Under the pieces are notes generated by a model. It was not told the origin of the DNA, did no database searches, and saw nothing but the letters and a program-made list of their open reading frames with translations. The position numbers and the translations under genes were made by a program. Of a stretch of DNA of 64,000 nt, positions 8,781 to 18,009 are shown piece after piece. How positions within the stretch are numbered: the stretch's first letter is position 1; each line of letters opens with the position of its first letter. The stretch is from Acidobacteriota bacterium (GTDB lineage: Bacteria; Acidobacteriota; Terriglobia; Terriglobales; SCQP01), in assembly GCA_027315185.1 (NCBI GenBank), contig DAHUYO010000001.1:47521-111520 (forward strand), written 5' to 3'.

Positions 8781-10031
8781 TCAGACCCGCGCGGCCACGG
8801 CGCGCTCGGGCGCGGCGGTTTCCGGCGCGTGCTTGGCCGGCGCGCCGAGATGGGCGGCGATGGCGGCGACGGTGGCGGTGATTTGCCCGTCGGTGAGCTG
8901 GGGGAACATGGGGAGGGACAAGATGCGCTGGGCGGCCTGCTCGGTGCGGGGCAGGTCGCCGGGGCGATAGCCGAGGCCGGCGTAGGCGCGCTGCAAATGG
9001 AGCGGCACGGGGTAATGCAGGCCGGTGGCGATGCCGGCGGCGGCGAGGGCTGATTGCAAGCCGTCGCGGTCCGGGACCTGGACGACATAGAGATGGAAGA
9101 CGGGGCGGCTGGAGGCGGGAACGTGGGGCGGGATGACGGCCGGGGCCAGGGGGCGGAGGAGTTCGGTGTAGCGGGCGGCGTGGCGGCGGCGGGCGTCGTT
9201 CCAGGCGGGCAGGCGGCGGAGCTTGGCGGAGAGAAAGCCGGCTTGGAGGGAGTCCAGGCGGCCGTTGTAGCCCTCGAAGTCGTGGTAGTACTTTTTGGAC
9301 TGGCCATGGTCGCGCAGCATGCGGACGCGGCGGGCCAGGTCGTCGTCATCGGTGGTGACGGCGCCGCCTTCGCCGCAAGCGCCGAGGTTCTTGCCGGGAT
9401 AGAAGCTGAAGGCGGCGAGGCGGCCGATGGAGCCGGCCTTGCGCCAGCGGCCCTCGCGCGCGGAGTGGACTTCGGCGCCGTGGGCTTGGCAGGCGTCCTC
9501 GACGACGGTTAGGTTATATTCCTCGGCGAGTTCGAGGATGGGGTCCATGTCGGCGCATTGACCGAACAGATGCACGGGGACGATGGCGGTGACGGGACGA
9601 TTGGTGCGGCGGTGGATGGTCCGGCGCAGGCGCTGGTCGAGAACGCACTCGCGCTGGAGAAAGTCGCGCAGCAGCTCGGGGTCCAGGTTGAAGGTGCGGG
9701 GATCAATGTCCACGAAGAGCGGGCGCGCGCCGGTTTGGCTGATGGCCTCGCCGGTGGCGATGAAGGTGTTGGCGACGGTGAGGACGGCCTCGCCGGGGGC
9801 GACGCCGGCGGCGATGAGGGCGAAGCGCAGGGCGTCGGTGCCGCTGTTGACGGCGATGGCGTGGGATGCGCCGCAGTAGGCGGCGAAGTCGCGCTCGAAG
9901 TCCTCCACCAGCGGGCCGCCGATGAAGGATGCGCCGCGCAGGACGGCGCGAGTGACGGCCAGGAGTTCTTCCTCCATCTCCAGATGGGGAGCGATGAGAT
10001 CCACAAATGGCACGGCGTGGGTTGGGTTCAT
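8781..10031 (-). CDS. DegT/DnrJ/EryC1-family sugar aminotransferase
   Basis: 416 residues from ATG 10029-10031, which has AAGGA six bases upstream and overlaps the stop of the deacetylase gene. PLP-dependent aminotransferase that converts a keto-sugar nucleotide to an amino sugar. The PLP lysine is in SFYPGKNLGACGEGGAVTT (Lys214); NSGTDALRF near 62-70 and VHLFGQCADMDPI near 153-165 are family landmarks. With the Gfo/Idh oxidoreductase and hexapeptide acyltransferase upstream it forms the trio seen in WbpB-E-D or GnnA-B type pathways that make 3-amino sugars. Which nucleotide sugar it uses cannot be told from sequence. Confidence 0.88.
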   Translation of the reverse strand: MNPTHAVPFVDLIAPHLEMEEELLAVTRAVLRGASFIGGPLVEDFERDFAAYCGASHAIAVNSGTDALRFALIAAGVAPGEAVLTVANTFIATGEAISQTGARPLFVDIDPRTFNLDPELLRDFLQRECVLDQRLRRTIHRRTNRPVTAIVPVHLFGQCADMDPILELAEEYNLTVVEDACQAHGAEVHSAREGRWRKAGSIGRLAAFSFYPGKNLGACGEGGAVTTDDDDLARRVRMLRDHGQSKKYYHDFEGYNGRLDSLQAGFLSAKLRRLPAWNDARRRHAARYTELLRPLAPAVIPPHVPASSRPVFHLYVVQVPDRDGLQSALAAAGIATGLHYPVPLHLQRAYAGLGYRPGDLPRTEQAAQRILSLPMFPQLTDGQITATVAAIAAHLGAPAKHAPETAAPERAVAARV

Positions 10032-10792
10032 ACGATTTCCTTGAGGCGAAGTGACCTGGCCGAGACGGTCGCGGGCGGGACAGCGGGACGGCCGAGCAGG
10101 GCGAAGACCGCGCCTTCGGTCAGGAATGCGTACTCGGCGCGGTTGACCGGATGGGTTTCCACCTCCACCGACGCGGCGGCGGCAAGCGCCGCGATGTTCC
10201 GCAAGCGTTCCGGGTATAGCGGCGGCAGGGAGAAGAAATAGTCGGTGAGGGGGTGGCGGCGGGCGAGCCAACGGTCGCCGAGGCGGCGGAACCAGCGGTT
10301 GGCGGCGCTCTTTTCTCCGGGGGCAAAAGAGAAGTTGCGGCGGGCGGCAACGCCGGCGGGCAGCAGCCCGGCGAACTGAACATTGGCGCAGAGGTGCATG
10401 TGGTGGTGGCCATCCACGCGCGCGGGCGGAGCGCCGTAGAGGCGCTCGAACTCATCGAGCTGGGCGCGAACGACCCAGGCAAAGTCGCGCGCTAGGCCGG
10501 GGTGGTAGACCACGGGGGCGAAGCGGCTGCCGCGCAGGAAGGCGGCGATGCGGCGTTGGCGGGAGGCCAAGTCCGCGAGGACGTCCGGGCCGTCGAAGGG
10601 GGTTGTGAGGTTTAGATGCAGTCCCGCGTCCAAGTTCATTTCCCGGGCGGATGCAGCGGCCTCTTCGGAACCGGCCATGAAGACCATCGCGCTGACGGAG
10701 GAAAGCGCTCCGAGGCGCGCGCAGTCGCGGATGCAGGATGTGGTGGCCGCGTCGCGGCCCCAATCGTCGGCGTTGAGGATGAGCTGGCCCAT
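10028..10792 (-). CDS. ChbG/YdjC-type carbohydrate deacetylase
   Basis: 254 residues. The N-terminus LILNADDWGRD carries the metal-binding Asp-Asp of YdjC/ChbG deacetylases and HHHMHL near residue 127 gives the histidines; HPVNRAEY near 222 supplies the family's third region. ChbG removes an N-acetyl group from chitobiose; relatives in polysaccharide clusters are expected to deacetylate an N-acetyl sugar, possibly lipid-linked. It starts seven bases after the stop of the hexapeptide acyltransferase gene and overlaps the aminotransferase gene at its 3' end. Having an acetyltransferase and a deacetylase side by side suggests selective removal of one acetyl so another acyl group can be attached. 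Confidence 0.8.
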   Translation of the reverse strand: MGQLILNADDWGRDAATTSCIRDCARLGALSSVSAMVFMAGSEEAAASAREMNLDAGLHLNLTTPFDGPDVLADLASRQRRIAAFLRGSRFAPVVYHPGLARDFAWVVRAQLDEFERLYGAPPARVDGHHHMHLCANVQFAGLLPAGVAARRNFSFAPGEKSAANRWFRRLGDRWLARRHPLTDYFFSLPPLYPERLRNIAALAAAASVEVETHPVNRAEYAFLTEGAVFALLGRPAVPPATVSARSLRLKEIV

Positions 10793-10799
10793 GGGGCGG

Positions 10800-11456
10800 T
10801 TACCGCGCGGTTCCCGCGGCGTCCCGCGCCGGGTCGAGATAGCGCAGCAGCTTGGCGGGGTTGCCGGCGACGATGGCGCGGGGCGGGACGTCGCGGGTGA
10901 CGACGCTGCCGGCGCCGACAATGGCTTGCTCGCCGATGGTGACGTTGGCGAGGATGGTGGCGCCGGAGCCGATGGAGGCACCGGCCTTGACGATGGTTTT
11001 TTCCACCTTCCAGTCGGCCTCGGTTTGCAATTCGCCGCCGGGGTTGACGGCGCGGGGATAGGTGTCATTGATGAAGACGACGCCGTGGCCGACGAAGACG
11101 CCGTCCTCGATGGTGACGCCTTCGCAGACGAAGGTATGGCTGCTGATTTTGCAGTTGGCGCCGATGGCGGCGTTCTTCTGCACCTCGACGAAGGCGCCGA
11201 TCTTGGTGTTGCCGCCGATGGAGCAGCCGTAGAGGTTGATGAACTTGGAGAGCTTGACGCCGGGGGCGAGGCGGACGTCGGGGGCGATGGCCAGCCATTG
11301 ATTGGCGCGGGCCCCAGCGCGGCTGCGCCGCGCGTCCCGCTTCGGCTGATAGGCGCGGGCCCCAGCCCCGCCGGGGGCGGGGCGTCCGGCGCGCCCAAGG
11401 CGCTGGGCGGCGCGCGGGGGCGCGGGGCGCTTCGCTGGTTTTGCCGGGCGTTTCAT
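10800..11456 (-). CDS. Left-handed beta-helix (hexapeptide) sugar acyltransferase
   Basis: 218 residues from ATG 11454-11456. Residues after about 55 are a clear hexapeptide-repeat transferase like WbpD/WlbB and FdtC/QdtC: VEVQKNAAIGANCKISSH, CEGVTIEDGVFVGHG, then INDTYPRA and the C-terminal AIVGAGSVVTRDVPPRAIVA coil. It would N-acetylate the amino sugar produced by the DegT enzyme. The first 50 residues are basic and low in complexity, and residues 30-51 are encoded by a copy of a 39-bp repeat also found at 12584-12622; the original start may have been lost or moved. No good Shine-Dalgarno precedes the chosen ATG, so the start is the weak point. Confidence 0.8.
   Translation of the reverse strand: MKRPAKPAKRPAPPRAAQRLGRAGRPAPGGAGARAYQPKRDARRSRAGARANQWLAIAPDVRLAPGVKLSKFINLYGCSIGGNTKIGAFVEVQKNAAIGANCKISSHTFVCEGVTIEDGVFVGHGVVFINDTYPRAVNPGGELQTEADWKVEKTIVKAGASIGSGATILANVTIGEQAIVGAGSVVTRDVPPRAIVAGNPAKLLRYLDPARDAAGTAR
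11304..11342 (-). repeat. 39-bp palindromic repeat, copy A (inside the hexapeptide acyltransferase gene)
   Basis: Reverse complement matches the unit at 12584-12622 at 38 of 39 positions. The centre GCGGCGCAGCCGC can fold as a 5-bp hairpin. A partial extra copy of its outer 15 bases follows at 11352-11366. It lies in frame near the 5' end of the acyltransferase gene. Confidence 0.8.
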
Positions 11457-11475
11457 GGTTGGCCGTGGCGGCGGG

Positions 11476-12480
11476 CTAGAGTTCGACGAGCTGGCCGCGC
11501 TGGCAGAGGGACTGATCGGCGGCGGCGAGCATGCGGACCACTTCCAGGCCGGCCTCACCGCCGTTGTGCGGGGCTTCGTCGCGCTCCAGGCAGTCGAGGA
11601 AGTAGTTAAGTTCGGTGGTCAGCGCCTCGCTGGGCTCGACGCGCGGCGCCCACATGTCGCCGGAGCGGTAGCTGACCAGAAGCTGGTAGATGCCCTGGCC
11701 GTTGCCGACGTCCACGCCCTTGTCATAAACCTTGACCTTTTCATCGGCTTCGAGGTCATTCCAGACAACCATTTTCTTTTCGCCGCCGATCAGCGTGGTG
11801 CGGACCTTGACGGGCGAGAGCCAGTTGACGTTGATGTGGGCGATGACGTTGTCGGGATAGTAGGCGGTGAGGTAGGCGACATCGGCATGGCCGTTGAGAT
11901 GGTGCTGGCCGGTGGCGACGACGGCCTGCGGCGGGCGGCCGATCAAGTGGGCCATGATCGAGAGGTCATGCGGGGCCAGGTCCCAGAGGACGTTGACGTC
12001 ATGCTGGAACAGGCCGAGGTTGACGCGGGTGGAGTCGTAGTAAAAGAGCCGGCCGAGGGTGCCGTCGCGGAGCAGCTCGCTGATTTTGCGCACCGCGCCG
12101 GTGAAGAGGAAGGTGTGGTCCACCATGATGTGGCGGCGCTTGCGCGCGGCCAGCTCGATGAGGCGTTGGCCCTGCTCGACGGTGGAGGTGAAGGGCTTTT
12201 CGACGAAGACGTGCTTGCCGGCCTCCAGGGCCGCCTGGGCCAGCTCGAAATGGGTCCAGACCGGGGTGATGACCGCGACCACGTCCACGTCCGGGGAGGC
12301 GATCAGCTCGGCGGCGTCGGAGAGGAGGCGGACGCCGGGATTGTCCCGCGCCGCGCGCTGGCGCGCCTTCTCGCTGCCGTCGCAGATGGCGGCGACGCGG
12401 GAACGCTCCAGCTTCTGCAAATTGCGGACGACGTTCGGTCCCCAGTAGCCGTAGCCGATGATGCCAAAACCGATTTTCAC
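11476..12480 (-). CDS. Gfo/Idh/MocA-family sugar oxidoreductase
   Basis: 334 residues. Rossmann start GFGIIGYGYWGPNVVRNL binds NAD(P); the EKP motif of the family is in HVFVEKPFTST (about 89-99) and WDLAPHDLSIM (about 160-170) gives the substrate-side residues. GnnA and WbpB/WlbA relatives oxidise C3 of a UDP-N-acetyl sugar (or its uronate) so that a DegT enzyme can aminate it, and such an aminotransferase is three genes downstream. Starts with GTG at 12478-12480, preceded by GGGGAG at a normal distance. Followed by the hexapeptide acyltransferase gene after about 20 bases. Confidence 0.87.
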   Translation of the reverse strand: MKIGFGIIGYGYWGPNVVRNLQKLERSRVAAICDGSEKARQRAARDNPGVRLLSDAAELIASPDVDVVAVITPVWTHFELAQAALEAGKHVFVEKPFTSTVEQGQRLIELAARKRRHIMVDHTFLFTGAVRKISELLRDGTLGRLFYYDSTRVNLGLFQHDVNVLWDLAPHDLSIMAHLIGRPPQAVVATGQHHLNGHADVAYLTAYYPDNVIAHINVNWLSPVKVRTTLIGGEKKMVVWNDLEADEKVKVYDKGVDVGNGQGIYQLLVSYRSGDMWAPRVEPSEALTTELNYFLDCLERDEAPHNGGEAGLEVVRMLAAADQSLCQRGQLVEL

Positions 12481-12691
12481 AGTGACTCCCCTCGACTGTC
12501 AGAGGCGCGGGGCAGGGTTCCCGCCGCCCCGCGGCAAGCGACCGCCGGGCTGGGGTTCCGGGTCTCCGGCCCAGCCTGCGGGTAAGCGGGACGCGCGGGG
12601 CAGCCGCGCTGGGGCCCGCGCCGATCATTTGGTTGCGCCGTGCCGCGCTGACCGCGAATGCAGGTTACCTGGGCGAGCCCGGCCGCCGACT
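12481..12691. other. Short intergenic region carrying a 39-bp palindromic repeat
   Basis: 211 bases between the oxidoreductase and a glycosyltransferase gene. Apart from the oxidoreductase ribosome binding site at the left end and the repeat copy at 12584-12622 I see nothing that supports a gene or promoter. Confidence 0.5.
12584..12622 (+). repeat. 39-bp palindromic repeat, copy B
   Basis: Reads on this strand as the reference unit; one mismatch to copy A at 11304-11342 (which is inverted) and about 33-34 of 39 matches to 52571-52609 and 54509-54547. Intergenic. Resembles REP-type elements in size and palindromic centre. Confidence 0.75.
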
Positions 12692-13734
12692 TCATGCCCG
12701 CTGCTCCATTCCGCCGGCTGCCGGGGGCAGCCCCGGGCGGCCCTGGAGCCGCCACAGCATGCCGTCCAGGCGGCGGCGCGCCGCCAGCTTGGCGCCGGGC
12801 AGCGTCACCTGGGCCTGGCGCACCGCGCCGGGGCCGAAGAGGGGACGCAGCCAGGCGTATTTCCAGGATGTTTCGGGCAGCCGCAGTTCCCCGCCCAGCT
12901 CGCGCGCCAGCGCCTGCGCTTGCTCCACCAGATCCATGCGGTCCGGATAGAACGCGCCCAGCCAGTTCTGCAAATACGTGCGGCAGGCGGCGCGGGCCCG
13001 CGGGCCGTCGTCCAGCGAGCGGACGTAGCCGATGGTGAGCTGCATGGAGCGCCACTGCGCCTCCATCTTGCGTTGCGAGCGGCCGATATACGCCAGGCTC
13101 GCCGGGGCGATCCGGTAGTAGACGCGCGCGCCGGGGACAAAATGCACGCCGTCGCTGGCCAGCAGCACGCGGGCGAAGTATTCGCCGTCATCGTCGCCGA
13201 GCAGGGCGGTGTTCCAAGGGCCGGCCGCGGCGGTCAGCTCCCGGCTGACCAGCCAGCAGGCGGTCTGGAGGTAGGTGTTGTTCTCCAGCTTGCGGAGCAT
13301 CCACTCGGCCCGGTCGAGATCCTGGTAGAGGGGATTGGGGCGGAAGCTGGCCGCGCCGGGGCGGTAGAGAAACCGGCCCCATGCACAGGAAAAGAGGGCG
13401 CGGGGATTTGCCAGGCGCTGCGCTTCCCGCATCTGGCGCTGGACTTTGTCGGGCGAGAGGAGGTCATCCGCGTCCAGCCATTGGATGTAGTCGCCCTGGC
13501 AAAGCGTGAACAGGCGATTGCGCGTGGCGGCGGCGCCCTGGTTTTCCTGCGTTTGGACGCGGACGCCGCGGGACTCGAAGCGGCGGGCGACGGCCAGCGT
13601 GCCGTCGCGCGAGCCGTCGTTGAGGACGATGATTTCCTTGCGCGGCCAGGTCTGGGCAAGGGCCGACTCCACGGCCGCGGCGAGCCATTCCCCAGCGTTG
13701 TAGGCGGGAATGAGGATGGAGACCAGCGGCTGGC

Positions 13735-13738
<4 letters not shown>
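12692..13738 (-). CDS. Glycosyltransferase family 2
   Basis: 348 residues, GT-A fold. N-terminus [20 protein letters not shown], nucleotide-binding NDGSRDGT (about 42-49), and DADD (about 92-95), which with the Asp pair positions the metal and sugar nucleotide. Expected to add one sugar to a lipid-linked repeat unit on the cytoplasmic side; no membrane segment is evident. Its ATG overlaps the stop of the UDP-glucuronate decarboxylase gene upstream by four bases, so it is co-translated with enzymes supplying UDP-GlcA and UDP-Xyl. Donor and acceptor are not predictable. Confidence 0.88.
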
Positions 13739-14745
<1,007 letters not shown>

Positions 14746-14757
14746 AGGTTTCCTTGG

Positions 14758-16260
14758 CTAGCGGCCCGCTTCGGCGAGCGCGGCCCGGGGATGGGCCGGG
14801 CCGGCGGCGGTTTGGACGGGCGCGGCTTTGCTCGGCGCCGCCGACACGGCTTTGCCTGGCGCCGTTGACACGGCTTTGCTCGGCGCCGCCGACACGGCTT
14901 TGCCTGGCGCCGTGGAAACGGCCTTGCCGATGCCGACGCATTGGATGCCGTGGGCGGCGAGGTCGGGGGCGGGGAGGGCGTTGCGGCCGTCGAAGATCAG
15001 CGGGCGGGCCATGGCGGCGGCGACGCGGGCCCAATCCAGCTGCTGGAACTCCTTCCACTCGGTCAGCAGCAGGGCCGCGTCGGCCCGCTCGGCCGCGGCG
15101 TAGGCGTCGGCATGGAGGTGGATGGCGGGCAGTTCGCGCTGGGCCTTTTCCATGGCTTGGGGGTCAAAGGCGTGGATCTCGGCGCCTTCGGCGAGCAGCC
15201 GGCGGATGATGGCGATGGCGGGGGCGAAGCGGACGTCGTCGGTTTCCGGCTTGAAGGCCAGGCCCCAGACGGCGATCTTCTTGCCCGCGAGCGTCCAGAG
15301 CTCGTCGCGAAGCCGGGCGACGAAGCGGTCCACGCGGGCGAGGTTGATGGCCTCGACTTGCTTGAGGAGCCCGAAATCGCAGCCGAAAGTCTCGGCGATG
15401 CGGACGAACGCCTGGAGATCCTTGGGGAAGCAGAAGCCGCCGAAGCCGATGCCGGGGCGCAGGAACGAGGCGCCGATGCGGCGGTCGCCGCCGATGCCCT
15501 GGACCACGCTGTCCACGTCCGCGCCGGCGGCCTCGCAGAGGTCGGAGACCATGTTGATGTAGGAGATCTTCATGGCCAGGAAGGAATTGGAGGCGTGCTT
15601 GATGAGTTCCGCGCTGTTGGTGTCGGTGACGATGAAGGCGGCGGGGGCGCGGCCCGGCGGGCAGGCGGCGTGGACGGGGCAGGCGAAGGACTGGTCGAGC
15701 ACGGGCCGGTAGATGTCCTCCATCAGGCGGCGGGCGCGGCCGGATTCGGCGCCGACGACGATGCGGTCGGGGTGGAAGAAATCCTCGACGGCGGAGCCTT
15801 CGCGCAGGAATTCGGGATTGGAGACGACGTCATACTCCAGGCCGGCGCGGCCGTAGATGTCCAGATGGCGGCGCAGGCGCTGGCCGGTTTGGACGGGCAC
15901 GGTGCTTTTCTCGACGATGAGGCGGTAGCCCTGGGCGTGGCGGGCGATCTCGCGGGCGACGGACTCGATGGCGGAAAGATCGGCATCGCCGTTGGCCAGG
16001 GGCGGGGTGCCGACGCAGATGAACAGTGCCTCGCCGTGCGCGAGGGCCTCGTGCGCCCCCACGAACCGCAGGCGGCCGTTGGCGCTGGCGGCGGAGACGA
16101 TCGCGTCCAGGCCGGGCTCATAGAAAGGCATGCGGCCGGATTCCAGGACGGCGAGCTTGCCACGGTCGCTGTCGGTGCAGCGCACTTCGTGCCCGATGTG
16201 CGCCAGGCACGCGGCCGTGGTCAGCCCGACATAACCCGCTCCGATGACACTGATCTTCAT
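14758..16260 (-). CDS. ugd: UDP-glucose 6-dehydrogenase with repeat tail
   Basis: 500 residues from ATG 16258-16260 with AGGAA upstream. Catalyses UDP-Glc to UDP-GlcA with two NAD. Motifs: KISVIGAGYVGLTTAACLA at the N-terminus, FICVGTPP near 85, and the active-site cysteine in GFGGFCFPKDLQAF. The C-terminal 60 residues are an addition to the enzyme: four 8-residue units alternating KAVSTAPG and KAVSAAPS, encoded by 24-bp repeats at about 14822-14930. The frame is open well upstream of this start across the sugar-transferase gene, but that part is Ser/Pro/Arg low complexity and not coding. Confidence 0.92.
   Translation of the reverse strand: MKISVIGAGYVGLTTAACLAHIGHEVRCTDSDRGKLAVLESGRMPFYEPGLDAIVSAASANGRLRFVGAHEALAHGEALFICVGTPPLANGDADLSAIESVAREIARHAQGYRLIVEKSTVPVQTGQRLRRHLDIYGRAGLEYDVVSNPEFLREGSAVEDFFHPDRIVVGAESGRARRLMEDIYRPVLDQSFACPVHAACPPGRAPAAFIVTDTNSAELIKHASNSFLAMKISYINMVSDLCEAAGADVDSVVQGIGGDRRIGASFLRPGIGFGGFCFPKDLQAFVRIAETFGCDFGLLKQVEAINLARVDRFVARLRDELWTLAGKKIAVWGLAFKPETDDVRFAPAIAIIRRLLAEGAEIHAFDPQAMEKAQRELPAIHLHADAYAAAERADAALLLTEWKEFQQLDWARVAAAMARPLIFDGRNALPAPDLAAHGIQCVGIGKAVSTAPGKAVSAAPSKAVSTAPGKAVSAAPSKAAPVQTAAGPAHPRAALAEAGR
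14822..14930 (-). repeat. 24-bp tandem repeats in the 3' end of ugd
   Basis: About four and a half units of 24 bp, alternating in two versions so that the higher-order period is 48 bp. In frame they encode KAVS(T/A)AP(G/S). Likely variable in copy number by slippage; no known function. Confidence 0.85.
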
Positions 16261-16339
16261 GGCGATTTTCCTGTTCCGGTTTGACGCCGGTAAACTTTTG
16301 GGTCGCGCGCGGCGATTTTCTCGGCGGCGCTGATGGGGC

Positions 16340-17488
16340 TTAATAGGCGCCGCTGCCGAAGAAGACCGCGCGGGGGGTGCGGAGCAAAATCTTGAGATCC
16401 AGCCACAGGGACCAGCCGCGGACGTAGCGCAGGTCGAGGCGGACCATTTCATCGAAGGCGGTGCGGCTGCGGCCCTCGACCTGCCACAGGCCGGTGATGC
16501 CGGGCTTGGCCTCGAAGATGCGGCGGCGGTGCCAGACTTGATAGCTGGCAGCTTCGTACGCGATGGGCGGGCGCGGCCCGACCAGGGACATGTCGCCGCG
16601 CAGCACATTCCAGAACTGCGGGACCTCATCCAGGCTGGTCGTCCGCAGCCAGCGGCCAACGCGGGTGACGCGGGGATCGTTTTGGATTTTGAAGACCTTC
16701 GGACCGGCCGCGGGCCCGTCCGGGGCGGCGGCGGGTGTCTGGCCGGCGATGAACTGCTTGACGAACTCCTCATGCACGCGGGAGTCGCTGGCGACGTGCA
16801 TGGAGCGGAACTTGAGCAGGGTGAAGGGGACGCCGAAGCGGCCCAGGCGGCGCTGGCGGTAGAAGACCGGGCCGGGGGAGGTGAACTTGATGGCGAGCGC
16901 GGCCAGGGCGAAGACGGGCGAGAACAGGGCCAGGGCGGCGAGGCTGCCGGCGATGTCCATGCCGCGCTTCATGCCGCGGGCCAGGCGGCGGCCGGCGCGG
17001 CGCGGCTCGAGGTCGGGATAGAGGGCGGGCTCGGGGGGCAGGGCCTCGGCGCCGGGGGTCTCCGGGAACCAATGGAAGGCGAACTCGACCTTGGCCCACT
17101 GCGCGGGGCTGAGGCGGCCGGCCCAGGCGGCGCGCACGCGGTCGCGCACGGCGGCGCGGAGGGCGGCGGGCTCGGCGCCGTCAATGTCGGTGTAGACCAG
17201 GCCGAGGCAGCGGCCGGTCTCATACCAGCCGCAGAAATCGGTTTCGCGCTTGATGCCGGCCAGGGCCGAGGCGAGGCCGTCGCAGGCGGCGGGCTGGAGG
17301 TAGAGGCCGTCACCTTCCAGAGCGATCAAGGTCAGCAGAAAGGAGCGGCCGCTGCGCTCGGCGCGCTTGCGCTCCAAGCAGAGCATGGGGACGAAGGCCG
17401 ACTCCGGCAGCGCGCCGGGCGCGTGCGCGGAACCAGCCGCATCGTTGCCGCTATCGTTTGGCCGCGAGATCTGTTGCATGGTGGACAT
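16340..17488 (-). CDS. Initiating sugar-1-phosphate transferase (WbaP/WcaJ-type, single membrane segment)
   Basis: 382 residues. C-terminal bacterial sugar transferase domain (about 175-382): basic patch then membrane helix IAGSLAALALFSPVFALAALA, PGPVFYRQRRLG, LKFRSM, TSLDEVPQFWNVLRGDMSLVGPRPP, PGITGLWQV and the C-terminal LDLKILLRTPRAVFFG. It transfers a hexose-1-phosphate to undecaprenyl phosphate and starts repeat-unit synthesis. The first 170 residues have no membrane segments, unlike WcaJ; the order FLLTLIALEGDGLY...ETDFCGWYETGRCLGLVYTD recalls a degenerate GGDEF-like fold. Good Shine-Dalgarno GGGGAG before ATG 17486-17488. The start overlaps the end of the FnIII-like gene. Confidence 0.9.
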   Translation of the reverse strand: MSTMQQISRPNDSGNDAAGSAHAPGALPESAFVPMLCLERKRAERSGRSFLLTLIALEGDGLYLQPAACDGLASALAGIKRETDFCGWYETGRCLGLVYTDIDGAEPAALRAAVRDRVRAAWAGRLSPAQWAKVEFAFHWFPETPGAEALPPEPALYPDLEPRRAGRRLARGMKRGMDIAGSLAALALFSPVFALAALAIKFTSPGPVFYRQRRLGRFGVPFTLLKFRSMHVASDSRVHEEFVKQFIAGQTPAAAPDGPAAGPKVFKIQNDPRVTRVGRWLRTTSLDEVPQFWNVLRGDMSLVGPRPPIAYEAASYQVWHRRRIFEAKPGITGLWQVEGRSRTAFDEMVRLDLRYVRGWSLWLDLKILLRTPRAVFFGSGAY

Positions 17489-17999
17489 GTCGCTCCCCTT
17501 GGGTGGGCGCAGCGCGGCGGCCGCTGGCGGCGGCGCGCGCGGCGCTGGCTGGCGGGATCAGCGCGGTGGTTTGGTTCGACGGCGGGCTCAATGAGCCGTC
17601 GGCAGCCACCGCGCGGACCGCGTAGTAATAAGTGCGACCGCGCTGGACATCGCGGTCTTCATAACAGGTTTCGGGAATGGGCGTCGGGTTGAGCAGCTGC
17701 TTGGCGCCGGTGGGCGATTCCGCCCGGTAGACGTTGTAGCCCATCAGATTTGGCGAGTGACTGGGTTGCCAGGCCAGCTCGACGCGAGGCTTGGAAGGCT
17801 TTGCCGCCGGGGCCGGGAGGGCCGGCTTGGCGCCGGCGGGCTGGGCCGGCGGGGCGTGGCGCGCGGGCCGGGCCGCGGGCGAGGCGGCCATAGGAGCCGG
17901 CGCGGCCGACCGGCCGCGGTTATTGGCGCGCAACGAAGTGGTTCCGGCTGATGCCATGAGGAGCAATCCCAATCCGATTCGGCGGCAGTTTCCGCGCAT
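17451..17999 (-). CDS. Secreted fibronectin type III-like protein
   Basis: 182 residues from ATG 17997-17999. Signal-peptide-like start RRIGLGLLLMASAGTTSLRA, a Pro/Ala-rich linker of about 50 residues, then one FnIII-like domain with VELAWQPSHSPNLMGYNVYR, a central ETCYEDRDVQRGRTYYYAVRAV and the closing GSLSPPSNQ. FnIII domains bind carbohydrates or proteins outside the cell. It lies between the antiterminator gene and the initiating transferase gene, overlapping both (about 38 bases with the transferase if that start is right). An earlier in-frame ATG at 18027-18029 would lengthen it by 10 residues into the antiterminator gene. No clear Shine-Dalgarno, so the start is provisional. Confidence 0.65.
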   Translation of the reverse strand: MRGNCRRIGLGLLLMASAGTTSLRANNRGRSAAPAPMAASPAARPARHAPPAQPAGAKPALPAPAAKPSKPRVELAWQPSHSPNLMGYNVYRAESPTGAKQLLNPTPIPETCYEDRDVQRGRTYYYAVRAVAADGSLSPPSNQTTALIPPASAARAAASGRRAAPTQGERHVHHATDLAAKR

Positions 18000-18009
18000 A
18001 GGCGCGCGC

